Assembly: GCF_034190915.1 (NCBI RefSeq)
Contig: NW_026947484.1
Coordinates: 137,614,982-137,678,981, forward strand
From: Cavia porcellus
Lineage: Eukaryota > Chordata > Mammalia > Rodentia > Caviidae
Direction of reading: 5' to 3'
DNA length: 64,000 bases
Part shown: positions 12,004 through 23,284 of the stretch, piece by piece
How the letters are laid out: every line of letters begins with the position of its first letter
How positions within the stretch are numbered: the first letter of the stretch is position 1
Translations under genes and position numbers: made by a program
The notes under the pieces: model-generated
Told to the model about the DNA's origin: nothing
The model's input: the letters and a program-made list of their open reading frames with translations, nothing else
Databases searched by the model: none

Positions 12004-12399
12004 GTTCCTGACCAAAACCTAAGTTGATTTATCGACCCAAAATTTTTAAAGAATAAATAAATAACCCAAAACCAAAATTTTTTTCTTTAAAAAAATTATA
12101 ATCTTGAAAAACCTTTGGCAAGAAATCAAGAGAGGAAATATGACACAATTCAAGAAGTACAATAGAGAAAAAAAGGGAAATAAGTGGAGAACATAGATTT
12201 GAAATACAGTGAAAGCCCATGATGAACTCTATTTGCTCTAAATTTGATAACATAGAATAAATGCAGAGAATTCGTCGAGCAAAATTATTGAGCAAGAAGA
12301 AACAGAAAATACGAATTTACTATTATAAATGGAAATAGTCATCAAAATTCTCTACCTAAACACACATATACGCATGTACACATGCAAGTCACATAAATT

Positions 12400-12960
12400 T
12401 ATCATATTTTCAACAAATGGGTAATCACAATTTTATCAAAGATGAGTCAAAAATTCCCAAATAGTGAAAGCTATCCAATTTTATGAAGCATATAATCCAG
12501 GATGCAAAATTAGAAGAATACAAAAAAATGCTCTATGCTAACAGGAACCAGCTGGCAATATAAAACAATAGTCATGTAGTAACAAATGATCTAAGAGTTA
12601 ACCTAGGGCTGAAAAATTCATAGAGGAAAATTTTAAACTTTATTAAGTAGGCACAAATAAAATGATATACCATGTTGATGGATGGAAAAATTCAAAATTA
12701 TAAAGAGGTTATTTCTCTTTCAAATTAATCTATCTAATGTAATTTCAATAATATTTTAGGATCCTAAATGCATGTGTATAAAAAAGATTCCTAAATAGTA
12801 AAGCACTTTTGAAAACAATGAGTGAATGTCAAAATAGAATAAAATGAGAGAAATATTGCATCATTCATTGTACAAAAATCAAGTGCATAATATAAAATTG
12901 TAATAAATAACTATAATGATGTAGGGACAGGTAGATGGCTTCAGGAAAAGATAGGCTTTC
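12400..12960 (+). repeat. old L1M ORF2 fragment, plus strand
   Basis: 'gatataccatgttgatggatg' and the following 'tcaaattaatctatctaatgtaatttcaataa' correspond to the L1 ORF2 segment just before the FIWNQ block. The rest is AT-rich and heavily mutated, with no frame. Confidence 0.5.
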
Positions 12961-13009
12961 TACAAATCAATAGAGATCATCTTCATCATAGAGAATTTGC
13001 ATCTGTACA

Positions 13010-14640
13010 TGATATGTTTTGATTCCTCTTTTTTTCCAACCCCCTCTCCTTCATTCAAATCTTCTTTCACTCCTACTTACAAAGCTTTGTTTCCATTTTT
13101 CCTTTTTTAAATTGTTATTTTCCCTTCTTTCCTCATCCCTAGCCCCATTCTTCTTTCCTTTTGAATAATTTCTTCCCATTTCACAAAATATATTGTGCAT
13201 TTTGGTCCTTATTTGCTCATTTGGTTTCTAAGACCAGGGAGACAGTGCAATGTTTAAACATGTGGTCTGTCAAACTGTCTCATTTACCTAGAAATGTCTC
13301 AAATATTTCCTCAATGGCAGAGTAGTATTCCATCACATTAAAAACAACTCACATCTTCTTTATCTATTCCTCAGTTGATGGGCAATTGGGTTGCTTACAA
13401 GATTTAGCTATTACAAATTGTGCCCTATAAACATGGCTCCACATGTATTGCTGTGGTGCAATGTTTTTTTTTGTTTTTTGGTTTTTTTTTATTAAGGAGA
13501 AAAAAACAGAAATAGGGTACAAGTTATACAGAATTTCAGAAAAAATAAACAATAGGAAATCACTAGTTAATAGATTACATATTGTTATCTTAGAAATAGT
13601 TGTTCAAGTTACAAAATTAAAGCATATAAAGTGGACATTCAAACAGTGAGACTGGAAACAGTTTTGTTCAATGATCCAACAAAACTCAGTAATATGGTTA
13701 TCTATCTTATATACTTAAATATATATGCAGTTATATCCGTTAGAGCACTTTCTTTTCCTTTCTTTTGTACAATGACAATTACACATTTGGGATTTTATTA
13801 TTCCCACAGTTCTTATTACTTTTTTTTGAAAAGAGTAAAACCAAATGTGACAGAACAGTCAGTCAAATCAAAAGGATGAACATAATAGATAATGTAAAAA
13901 TAAAATACTAGGTGATCAACAATGGTTACCATAGTGCCTCTTGCTATGTTAAAAAGAATTGCCTATATCATCAGTTATAATAAAATTGAACAAAACAGTA
14001 ATGAATAAAACCAAAACATTGGAGACATTACAGGGTTTTAAAAGAAGATAATAGTCAACCAGAATGGGCGTCATAATGAATCTTATTGTCTTTACAGTTG
14101 TTGCCTGTACTTTCGAAGTTGGTACTATCAAGCAAAGCAGAATAGAGGAAAATCAGTCAAAGCAAGATGGTGAGGGCTATACAGGGTTTCAAATCAAGTT
14201 AATAGGAAATCAAAGTGGGTTACTATAATGTATCCTGCTTTCTTAAAATTTTTCCCTTAATTAAAAAGAGAAAAATAAAAAAATAAATAATTTTTAAAAA
14301 AAGGAGACAGATAAAAGAGGGCATAACAACAAAACAGTGCAGGTCAAAGCATAACCATTTAAGCAAAATAGTGTTTCACCACAAGACATCCTGACATAAA
14401 AGTAGTTACCATAATGTCTCTTTCCTTGAAATCTTTGAGTATAACTTCATATACTGTAGCACCAAACATATCAAAACAATGTAAAACTATTCAAGAGAAT
14501 GACAGTATTACAGGGTATTTAGAACCAACTATCAGAAAATGAACAATGGTTTCTGTATAAGGTGCAATGTTTTTAATTCTTCTGGAAAGATAACCAGAAG
14601 GGGAGCGGCGGGTCAAATTTGTACATAGGTACAAACTCTC
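13010..14640 (-). repeat. old L1, minus strand, split by a younger L1
   Basis: The segments at 13010-13454 and 14575-14640 form one minus-strand ORF2 C-terminus and 3' UTR. Reversed, 13440-13330 reads like the ORF2 segment FVIAKSCKQPNCPSTEE seen at the end of the intact ORF2. Reversed, 14640-14575 is the segment just before it. The reading frame is broken. The intervening 13469-14560 is a separate insertion. Confidence 0.75.
13469..14560 (-). mobile_element. L1 3'-UTR-only insertion (5'-truncated), minus strand
   Basis: The reverse complement tracks the 3' UTR of the full-length L1 at 44749-45956 nearly end to end: 'agtatatgaagtt', 'ttcaaggaaagagaca', 'atggtaactac', 'gatttcctattaacttg', 'aagacaataagattcat', 'agtaataagaac', 'gctctaacggatataac', 'ctgtttgaatgtccac' and 'gtaatctatta'. 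It ends in A-rich sequence. It carries no ORF. It is flanked by a 14-bp TSD, GGTGCAATGTTTTT, at 13455-13468 and 14561-14574. Confidence 0.88.
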
Positions 14641-15099
14641 TATGTTGATTATGATCATAATATAAATATACCAATAAACAATTTTAAGAAATCAGTAGAG
14701 AATATTACTAAATGTAGCTTCTGCTGCTATAAGTAGACTCTACAGATTGAGCGATTAGAAAGATAAAAGAGAGAAACTACCATCAGAGAGATACCAGATA
14801 ACACAATTACCGTAAGAATTTATCAGAAAGACTGAACAAAGCAAGAAGGAAGCCAAAAATATAAAAGACCAGAGAAGCTAACCTCCTCACGCACCTCTGA
14901 TAAAAGGAGCTAAGGGGCAGTCACCTAAGGACTCTTATTTAATATGTGGATCACACACACTTACATAGACATGTATGTTCTCACCTTAACATTACTATCT
15001 GTGTGCACCAGATATGCAACGTCCTCTTTGCTTAAACATTAACTTTTGTTTACCTTGCTATAAAGCTCCCCACACCCCGACACACACGCACACATTTAT
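14641..15099. other. unrecognised sequence
   Basis: Nothing is recognised, apart from a short CA-rich patch near 15080. Confidence 0.4.
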
Positions 15100-15955
15100 C
15101 CAGGACAAAGGTACAGGAAGAAATCAAATGACAAGAAGGAATGTAGAAAGACGTACCCAAGATTAGTATCAAAGATGGCCAGAGAGGAGTCAGCACCATT
15201 CATGAACTTCAGGGGGAGAGAACAAGGCCTCACCAATAGTAAGCCCTCCCTGCAAACCAGCACCATGCGCGGGCTGCCATTGATAGGGGGGTAGCCAGAC
15301 CCCAGCCTTTTCTGGTGCACAGGCTGGCAAACAAGAAGAGCCAACACACTCAGCCCCTTTAAGTGATCAGCTGATCCAGAGAAACACAGGCTGTGATGAT
15401 AGCTATTGAGGTGAAATGCAATTTGATGCTTGTGGTGTTTGGTGTTTCGCTGACCTTTCAGGTCTAGGGCCAGTGGTCTGATCATCAGTTCAGAGGATAT
15501 CAGTATATAGTGTGGCATTCCCGGGAGATCTCCTGCTGAGGGTTGCAGCCATTGTTAATTCCCTATGGTCTTGTTTTAGAAGTTATATATGGTTTCCATT
15601 GTTTTGTCAGGTTGGGTTTTATTCTCTTTTGTTTTATTTGATTATGTTAAATCCAATAGTAGGAGCAGCTGATTCAAAGATAACAAGATATATTATGGTA
15701 GCCATTTTGGATTTACTATCATCTTTATTTGAAGTCCTTTATTGCATTCATTGTTTTGTTTTTATTGGTTCTATTCTGTTCTGTTTGATTTTCACTATGT
15801 CTGGAGATTTGGGCAGCTATTTTGAAGACAAGAAGAGGCATTATGGTTGATTTTGTATTGTTTTAAAGTCTGTATCACTTACACTGGTTTGTTTTGATTG
15901 GTCTTATTCTGTTTTATTCTCCTTGGTTTTATGCTCTTTTAAAAAAAAATGGCCA
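15100..15955 (+). repeat. L1-3'-UTR-type repeat, copy 1
   Basis: From about 15520 on it has T-rich modules typical of this genome's L1 3' UTR: 'ggtcttgttttagaag', 'agccattttggatttact', 'tgttttgtttttattggttc', 'gcagctattttgaagacaag', then an A tail at about 15942-15950. The first 420 bases are G/C-richer and are shared with copy 2 at 23285-24060, including 'gagaaacacaggctgtgatgat' and 'ggtctagggccagtggtctga'. It is probably an older L1 subfamily end. Confidence 0.6.
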
Positions 15956-16138
15956 GAGAGCCAATGGAATGACAACAAATTCCAGGTGCCCACATAGGGG
16001 AGAGAAATCACTAATTCTAAATAAAAAGAAGTTGAAGTTAAAATTCCACAGATACTCACTTTCTGATGTTCCCTACTCTATCAGAATAGCTGTCTTCTTC
16101 TTTTTCTTTTTTTTTTTTATCCTTTTCCAAATAAACCG

Positions 16139-16258
16139 TCTTTTTTTTTTTTTTTTTTTTTTTTTGTCTTTTTCGTTTTTATCGGTACCAGGGATCGAAC
16201 TCACGACTGCCTGCTTGCAAGGCAGGCGCTTTTGCCGCTGAGCTAAATCCCCAGCCCC
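16139..16258 (-). repeat. ID SINE, young, minus strand
   Basis: Reversed it reads GGGGCTGGGGATTTAGCTCAG, GCCTGCCTTGCAAGCAGGC, then B box GTTCGATCCC and the GGTACC end, with an A-rich tail of about 25 (T-run at 16141-16165). The near-perfect B box and long tail suggest a recent copy. The TSD is AAACCGTCTT at 16133-16142 and AAACCATCTT at 16260-16269 (one mismatch). Confidence 0.95.
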
Positions 16259-16856
16259 CAAACCATCTTCTTTTAACTCTGCTTCTTTAATGCATTACCA
16301 TTGCAGAGTTTACAGTCCTGGGTCCCAGTAGCTCTGTGCCCCAGCAGAGCAGTAGCACAGCATGGCATGTTGAACGCTCCTTTCCCACATGTGACATTTA
16401 TAATCCTAAGAGGCAAAACACATAATGATGGCCTGGCAACATTGAGAACAGCTGAAATCTCAGATATCTGTAAAAATACAAGGAAGAAATGGATGAGGTT
16501 CAGCACTGTCCTGGGAGCATATCAGTGAGAAGAGCCATTTTATTAAAAAGGCAGGAGAAATTTCTGACTGAATGAATATAGAATTAAGAAAAAAACAACA
16601 TTTCGTTTTTGAGGTGAGGTTGGTAAAATGAGTTGAAGGTGTAGACCATGTGGGTCATTTGTTTGACCTTAATCATAAAAAGGTTTTGTGTTGGGCATCG
16701 TTGTACATGAATCTGAAGAGTAGACCAGTTAGAACAACTGGAGAAATCCAAACTATTACAATTTTCAGGCAAGGAATGCTGAGGGACTGAATTAACTGTG
16801 GGAACTGGGGGTGGAAGGGGAAGATGAAAAAGATGGTAACCATAATGCTAAATCTT

Positions 16857-16942
16857 GCCAGGGTTATAGTTCAGCAGCACGGCACCTGCCTGCAAGCAGG
16901 AGCCCTGTATTCAATTTCCTATACCCCCTCAAAAACAAAAAG
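16857..16942 (+). repeat. decayed ID SINE
   Basis: 'ccagggttatagttcagcag' and 'cacctgcctgcaagcaggag' with a diverged B box (attcaatttcc) and an A-rich tail. Confidence 0.75.
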
Positions 16943-17809
16943 ATGAATCTGAATGAATTGATAGATTGAAGTGAATGGTAAATGAGTAGATGGCTTCAAG
17001 AAATCTCTGAAGTTTCTAGTTTTGTTTGGAGCTAAGTGGTAGCAGCCTTCACCAAGATAGAAAGTTTAGGAGCAATGTTTTAGCCTGAATTGAATTTTGG
17101 ATATATGTTTGGCTGCTTCCAATTACAGTACCCATGTCTAGTGGGTAATTGGGAAGGATGCTCTGGAACATGAGAGAAGATATGATTAACAACATCACAT
17201 CAATAATTTGACCAGAGTTTAGGAAAGTAATTAAAGCTATGATATATCCAAAATTTCACAGAACTGAATGTGAAAGACAAACGTCAGTTCATTGAGTTCT
17301 CCAGGAATCCACAGCAGAATTTAGTCCTATTTTTGATAGGCAGAGGGGATGCTGGGAAATGTATAACCACATTTGGCAACTATCAGATCACATCTGCTTC
17401 CTGTGACGTGGTTTCCTTACTGACTGACAATCAGAATACATAAATATATGAAACATATCAAGCAGACAAATCTGCTCTGCTCAGATCTGCCTAAATATTT
17501 AGACACAGACAAGCAGTGGCAGAAATTATTGAGAAATTAAAATTCTAATCACTAAAGGAGATCAGTAAAGCAGAGAACAGCTCTCATTCCATCCTGGATA
17601 CATCAGCAGGCTTGTGATTGGCGTGTTACTTCCAGAATGAGGAAAAGACTGTTCAACATGGTAGAAGATTCTCTAATTGAGTGACTTTATGTCATTCCTC
17701 TATTCTCCTTTGTAAATATTCCTATGGTGTTAATGAAATCTCCTGCCAATGCCAAAATGCTATCGAGTCGCTCCTTAAAATGGTTTGCCAAATAAATACT
17801 ATCAGGTTC
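16943..17809. other. unrecognised sequence
   Basis: Nothing is recognised here. Confidence 0.4.
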
Positions 17810-18255
17810 TGGGTTGCTCAGCTCTCCTTCTGGAGTTGGATTCTAGATTCTTCGCACTTGAACAAAGAATTAATGCTAGCAGAAAGCAGCGGCAAAAGAT
17901 TTGAAGTGAAGAATGAGGGGTGAAGTAAAAGAGGGAAAAGCAAGATGAAATAACACCCTGGAGGAAGAAGGGCAGGTTGTCATGAGGAAAGTGATGATGG
18001 TACACTTTTCTTGGCATCTATGTCCTTTTATACTATTCAAATCCCAAGGAACCCCACAAGGCCTTCTACGTGTTAGTCCCGAGAGGCAGTTCTGGGATCC
18101 CACACCTCAGACCGGTGTCAGGTCTTGGTCATTCTATGAAAAACCTGCTCAATTCTCATGCGATGTCCACATACAGGATTTAGGAACTGCCTTGTGCTCG
18201 TGTTCCAGGATCTTGTAATTAACAAGTTGTACCTACCTCCTCGGCCAGTTTTGTC
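17810..18255 (-). mobile_element. solo LTR, family A, minus strand
   Basis: Read on the minus strand it starts TGACAAAACTGGCC and ends GAGCAACCCA, about 446 bp. It matches the plus copy at 11327-11802 in the same order of blocks, but keeps a TATA box and lacks the TG expansion. The diverged copies and absence of an internal region show two independent solo LTRs. Confidence 0.78.
18024..18032 (-). promoter_or_regulatory. TATA box of solo LTR
   Basis: TATAAAAGG on the minus strand, about 225 bases into the LTR, is correctly placed for a U3 promoter. Activity is inference. Confidence 0.55.
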
Positions 18256-18435
18256 ATCTTTTCATCTCCTGCCAATGGCATCCCACTGTGAGGGTAAAAT
18301 GGAGAAGTGAGCAAAGGGTAGCACACAAGTGAAGTTAAAAGAAAATCCAATTTGATAGTAAGTATCCAATTAAGTTCAAGTCCCAGCTCCAGGGTCCCTA
18401 CCTGTTTGACACAGCCCTTGTCAATCCATTCTTGT

Positions 18436-18870
18436 TTTTAAATTTTATTTTGTTATACATGTTTGCAATACGTGAAGTTTATATTTGTCTTAGGTAATAG
18501 GTCCATGTACATAACATGTATGTACACATCTTGATTCTTTTTTATTGCCTTTCCCATCTTTTCCCTCTGCCTAGATCCCCTTTCCTCGTTTTCATTATTA
18601 TTGTTGCTATCATCATTACCGTTTTTAGTTCATGTTCATGGCATATGATGTTCACTTCACTGTGGGTATTTGGTACATGTACATGATACATTTTAAATAT
18701 TTGTGTCTCTCCTTCCCCTACCTGCTCCTACCCCTTGGTCTCTTGGACTTCTTCCCATTTGAGAAACATTTATCTCCCTGTTTTCTTCTATCAGTCCTTA
18801 TTTTGCTCTTTATTTATACTTTACCTTACTCTAATGAGAGATGCCATGTTCTTATCTGCAGAACAAGAGT
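18436..18870 (-). repeat. possible L1 3'-UTR fragment, minus strand
   Basis: T- and C-rich text such as 'tgtacacatcttgattcttttttattgcc' and 'tctccttcccctacctgctcctacccc' resembles reversed purine-rich L1 3' UTRs. There is no frame. Confidence 0.4.
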
Positions 18871-19014
18871 ATCGGTTCTTGCCCAACATACATCACAGGA
18901 GACATGGGAGTCAAAAGCCAATGTACAAGGACTGAACAAAACATACAGCACATTTTGTATCTTTTTTTGTTCTCTTCTTGGTTTTAAAATAGAAAAATAT
19001 AGTAATATTTAAAT

Positions 19015-19165
19015 TTTGAAAGATATGACCATAGAGGATTCATTGTTATCCATCCTTCTCAAACGATTCCCTGTGGCTTCAAACACACTTAGCCCATCAT
19101 TCCTTCTACTTTCTGAAGCACTTCTGGTGGTCCTCTTTCATTTCTTTATGAGATGTGATTAAAAA
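19015..19165 (-). mobile_element. mariner transposon remnant, minus strand
   Basis: Reversed, 'aaatgaaagaggaccaccag', 'gtgcttcagaaag', 'aatgatgggctaagtgtgtttgaag' equals the C-terminal coding end of a mammalian mariner transposase. The plus copy at 19206-19590 has the same segment ('catgaaggagaacttccagg', 'aaatgcatttcaaccgagg'). Confidence 0.65.
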
Positions 19166-19166
19166 A

Positions 19167-19168
<2 letters not shown>

Positions 19169-19205
<37 letters not shown>
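19169..19205. repeat. (AT)n microsatellite
   Basis: This is a pure AT run of about 17 units at the junction of two inverted mariner remnants. Confidence 0.97.
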
Positions 19206-19206
<1 letters not shown>

Positions 19207-19590
19207 TTCCATCCAATGAAAAGGCAGGCTCATGAAAACATTACAATGTGTCCTCATCTACCTTATTCACTAGATTTGGCACCCTGAGGCTTCTGGTTCT
19301 TCCCTAAAATCAAAATGATCATGAGAGGAGAACCTTTGAATTGACTCAGGACATCAAGACAGTCAGCACAGCACAACTAAGGGACACTCATGAAGGAGAA
19401 CTTCCAGGACTGCCTCTGACAGTTATAAGGACAACGGAATAAATGCATTTCAACCGAGGGGGAATATTTTGAGGGGAATTAATGGCAATGTACCTTTTAC
19501 TGTAATAATTTTTAAAAATTGAGGCAATTCACTGTGTTTTGTGATCACACTCCATATACCAATGAGTTTTGAACTGTGTTCATTAAGGTT
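19206..19590 (+). mobile_element. mariner transposase C-terminal pseudogene
   Basis: Translation from about 19255 gives YSLDLAP, a stop, then GFWFFPKIKM. This is the mariner third-catalytic-Asp block (family pattern YSPDLAP-D-), here with the last Asp codon region replaced by a stop. It is followed by a degenerate EGEYFEGN segment near 19465. Multiple stops make it dead. The sequence after 19520 ('cactgtgttttgtgatcacactcc') may hold the old terminal repeat. Confidence 0.75.
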
Positions 19591-21419
19591 CCAAGCTGCC
19601 TCACTGATCCCTCAGGAGTCACAGAAACCAGGGGGCAATAGGGGGCATCTCAAGGAGCAGCTCTCTGGCTCCTGATTGCCTATCATACCACAGCAGCTGC
19701 ACTTTCTTATCTGCCTTATCTGCTGAGATTCGCAAGGAAATTTTGCTTGAAACTGTATCTACTTGTAAAAGCATCCTTAAAAATCATTGAGGTATATAAA
19801 AAGACACATATAAATGTGAATTATTTTCATTAGAGAATAAATTCACAGCCCTCAATGACTATTGAATGCAAAAGAACGTGTGTCTGAAATTGGATTATGT
19901 GAGAATTGCAATTTCTGAGATCTTCTCTTGATTTTTATTATGTGATAATTAAGAATTCATTGTATGTATGTTTTTATTATTATAATTAAAACTTGGCTTC
20001 TAGTACTGCTGTACGTTACTTCTGTAAGGCCATAAACTTACACTGACAGCATCTAAGGATTAGGTGCTGAGTAGTGAGGAGGAGGCTACTGTCTTCCACA
20101 CATCCTAGTTTCACGATGGTTCTCCACTTTGCAACCCAGTAGAGTGGGCAGAGGTGATATTCCGGCTGTTCCCCACCAGAAAGACAGCACTGCAGAGACT
20201 GAAATTTCCTTCTTGATCCAGAGTTTTGTGGGAAAACTTAATTTCCCTAAGTTTTGGCACACTGTTTCCTATCATTGGCCAGGGTTTATTATAAATGAGG
20301 GTGCCAGGGACAGGAAGTAGAGCTCAGGACTTCTATGGACAAATCATTAAGGATTTCTTTCTGATATGTCTTAATAGGGATCCCAGGAGCTCAGGATCTG
20401 AGTAGTCTGTAGTACTAATCTGCCAAGTAATAGGGGGAATGAGTTAATAAAGGAACATTTTCAGATCTGCTTTAGTTTTTAAAAAAGCAGCAATAATCTT
20501 GATGAGGTACATTGACCATAGGAACAGGAGCTAGTTAATTATTTGTATTACGAGTTCCTTTTTCAGCCATAACACCAAGCAATGTCCGCCAGAAATAAAA
20601 GAAGCATTTAAGAAAATTCTTAAATTCTCAGTTATTGTAGTCTTTAAAGACTCTGGGGCTTTCAATCAACATCTCTTTAGCCAGAAGACTTTAGAGCCAA
20701 TCTACTCCTCCGAAGGTCTGTTTCTACCTCTGCAGTATGCGCTGCGTAACTGTTTTTCTCACCCTAAAGTGCTGCTTCCTCTAATGCCACTTGGTTCAGC
20801 CAGCACACTGGGTAGAAGCACTGCAAATTTTGCCATTTCTATTCACCAAATAAAAGCGGGGGTTGGGGTAATGTTTCCAAAAGTAATAACCTCTGTAGAC
20901 CCTGGTCATTACAGTAAAATAAGAAGAGGTCACTAAGTAGTGGTTCCTTAAATCATATGTAGGTGCTTGATAAGTTGCAGAGTCTTCATTTGCCCTAAAG
21001 TGAGGGAGGAAAGAGACCCAAGAGTCCTGCAGTACCTAGGTGAGCCACAGAATCCCAGCTCTCATCAGCTTTTGTCGTAGAAGCTTGGAATGAGGAAAGC
21101 TCACCTTGAAAGGTAGGGTCAAAGAACAGATGCCAGGCTTTCAGACTCACTTGGAAATTTCTGGAACCCTATCATGAGCTCCAGTTGCTCCCTCAGATAG
21201 TAAAGGAGAACAAGAATTACCACATGAGCTCAAAACATGGACTCACTTGCTTTATCACGAACACTCCAGAGATGTGTTCTCACGAGCGGGCTACCCCTAC
21301 AGACTCAAACTCCAAACGTTTTTAGAATCTTTCTAAGAGCACAGGCTGCATAAGTTGAAAGAATGACTTTGCATTATGGGCTGAAGAGAAAAAAATATTG
21401 TGGAAATAAAACTAATATT
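19591..21419. other. unrecognised sequence
   Basis: There are no repeats, exons or RNA genes that I can support. Confidence 0.4.
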
Positions 21420-21600
21420 AGTCGAAAAATCTATTTGTACAAGGTACTTTTACAGTGAGCACCTTTAAGGTGCTTGGCAAACTGATGGGTCAGTTGTTAC
21501 TACTCCCCATTTTCTAAATGAGGAAACAGAATTAGAAGGCTGGGCACTGTGCCTAAAGCCACATCATTTAATAAGGATGGAAAGAAGATTTTTCTCATAG
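21420..21600 (-). repeat. MIR SINE, minus strand
   Basis: 'ctccccattttctaaatgag gaaac' is the reversed MIR core, followed by 'ggctgggcactgtgcctaaagcc'. It is diverged. Confidence 0.7.
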
Positions 21601-22429
21601 CCATTGCATTCAATTAACCAACTGCTAAATCCTTTTGGTTCTGCCTCTTAAATAAGTTTCAAATCAGTCTCGTTTGCCAACGTTATGAGCCTAATTAGGG
21701 CTCTCATCATTTTACCTTACACTGCAGGGCCATCTTATTGGTCTTCCTACGTGTCCCACTATTTCCGCTGTCCATTCCCTTTGCTCCACACTCCCCTCCA
21801 GGCCACCATACGTCCTCCACTTTGACCATACTTTGCCCTTATGACCCCCTCTAGACGGTCTTGGTAAAATCGTTTTCCCGTTTCAGTTCCCAATTTAAAA
21901 CGTCACATGCTTCACATCACAGGCAAAAAGTTCTTCCCTCAGAGCAACTCTACAAGCACAAATCCTTAACTGCAATTAACTGGGTATCATGATTGAGCTA
22001 AAAGGGTGTGTCTACATTGACATCCTCTATGTGCTTTCTGTGGACAGAACAAGCCTCTCTCTGTTCATTCATCTATCCCTCACCCTTTGAATGTTTTCCT
22101 TGTAGTAGGCAGTCAGTATGAGCTTGTCAAGTAACATAAATGAATGAATTTTAAAAAAGAATGAAATTTTCAAAAGATATTGAATAAAGAAATGAATAGA
22201 CGAAGCTTCAAGGACTAGTTATCACTAACCCAAGAACTGTACTGACAAGGTAATCTTGAATCATTACTAAAATACTAATTTTTCTATAAACACTTAAGAG
22301 ACATGAAACAGAATTATAGAGAATACTCTATATGCAAATTTTCAATTTAAAACAGAAAGTAATATCATTCACTTCACTGTGCAAGAAGTGCATAGAAAAT
22401 ACTGTAAAGTATATTTATGTAATACTTCA
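21601..22429. other. unrecognised sequence
   Basis: Nothing is recognised. Confidence 0.4.
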
Positions 22430-22620
22430 TAGTTTTCAAATGATCTTGTAGTTTGTTTTTCATTTGAACTTAACAGCCACCCGATTGGTAAATCAGGAGA
22501 GGTGTTTATTGTCTCCATTTCTCAGAAAAGAAAACTGAAGATCAAAGTCACACGTGCCAAAGTCACACAAAGGCAAAGATAGAACAGAACCCAAGAATTC
22601 TGAGTGCAAGCTCAGCATTT
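22430..22620 (-). repeat. MIR SINE, minus strand
   Basis: 'tgtctccatttctcagaaaagaaaactgaag', 'aaagtcacacaaaggcaa' and 'agaacccaagaattctgag' follow the reversed MIR order. Confidence 0.7.
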
Positions 22621-23064
22621 CTCCGTTTCTGCAGAATGACCTCGAAAAGTAGACTGTGATCATCTCACAGACATGCGTTTCTAGGTTAACCTCACAATTT
22701 TCTCACATCCTTTTCTGACAATAAGCAGTCAGGTCCAGGCATCTAAAGAGACCAAAAAACTGAAGGCAGACAAAATTCTTTCAGAGTTGGGACTCTTTGA
22801 CTTTTCTTAGCCTTCCTGGCAAACAGCTGACATTATGATGCAGCTGCTCCTGTCTCAAGCTCTGAACTCACCTCCCAGCCAACTGTGTCCATGGAGGGAG
22901 GCTGGGCAAGGACGAGGCAAGGATGGGGATAGAGAATGAGTGAAGAGAAGTAGAAAGAAGCAGACAGACATAGGTTCAGACTGAAGCTCTCCTTCCTTTT
23001 CCATGTGGATCTCTAATTCTTCCACCATGGGGATAGACACATTTTCCTTCCTCCACAAATTGTT
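22621..23064. other. unrecognised sequence
   Basis: Nothing is recognised. Confidence 0.4.
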
Positions 23065-23284
23065 GTAGTGCCTTTGTTAAAAACCATTTGCTTTTATGTA
23101 TAAGTGGCCTGTTCTTAGGCACTCTACTCTGTCCCAATGATTTATTTATTTGTTTTTCCTGATATTATGTGGTCTTGATAGTGTAGCATTAAAATAAGTC
23201 TTGAGGTCAGGTAGCTTAAGACCTTAATTTTGTTTTCTTTGGCATTTCTTTGGGGATCCTGAATTCTTTACATATCAATATAAA
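23065..23284 (-). repeat. L1 ORF2 fragment, minus strand
   Basis: 'ccatttgcttttatgtataagtgg', 'ctctactctgtcccaatga', 'ttgatagtgtagcattaaaataagtc' and 'gaggtcaggtagc' are the reversed ORF2 region upstream of FIWNQ. It is diverged and non-coding. Confidence 0.65.
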
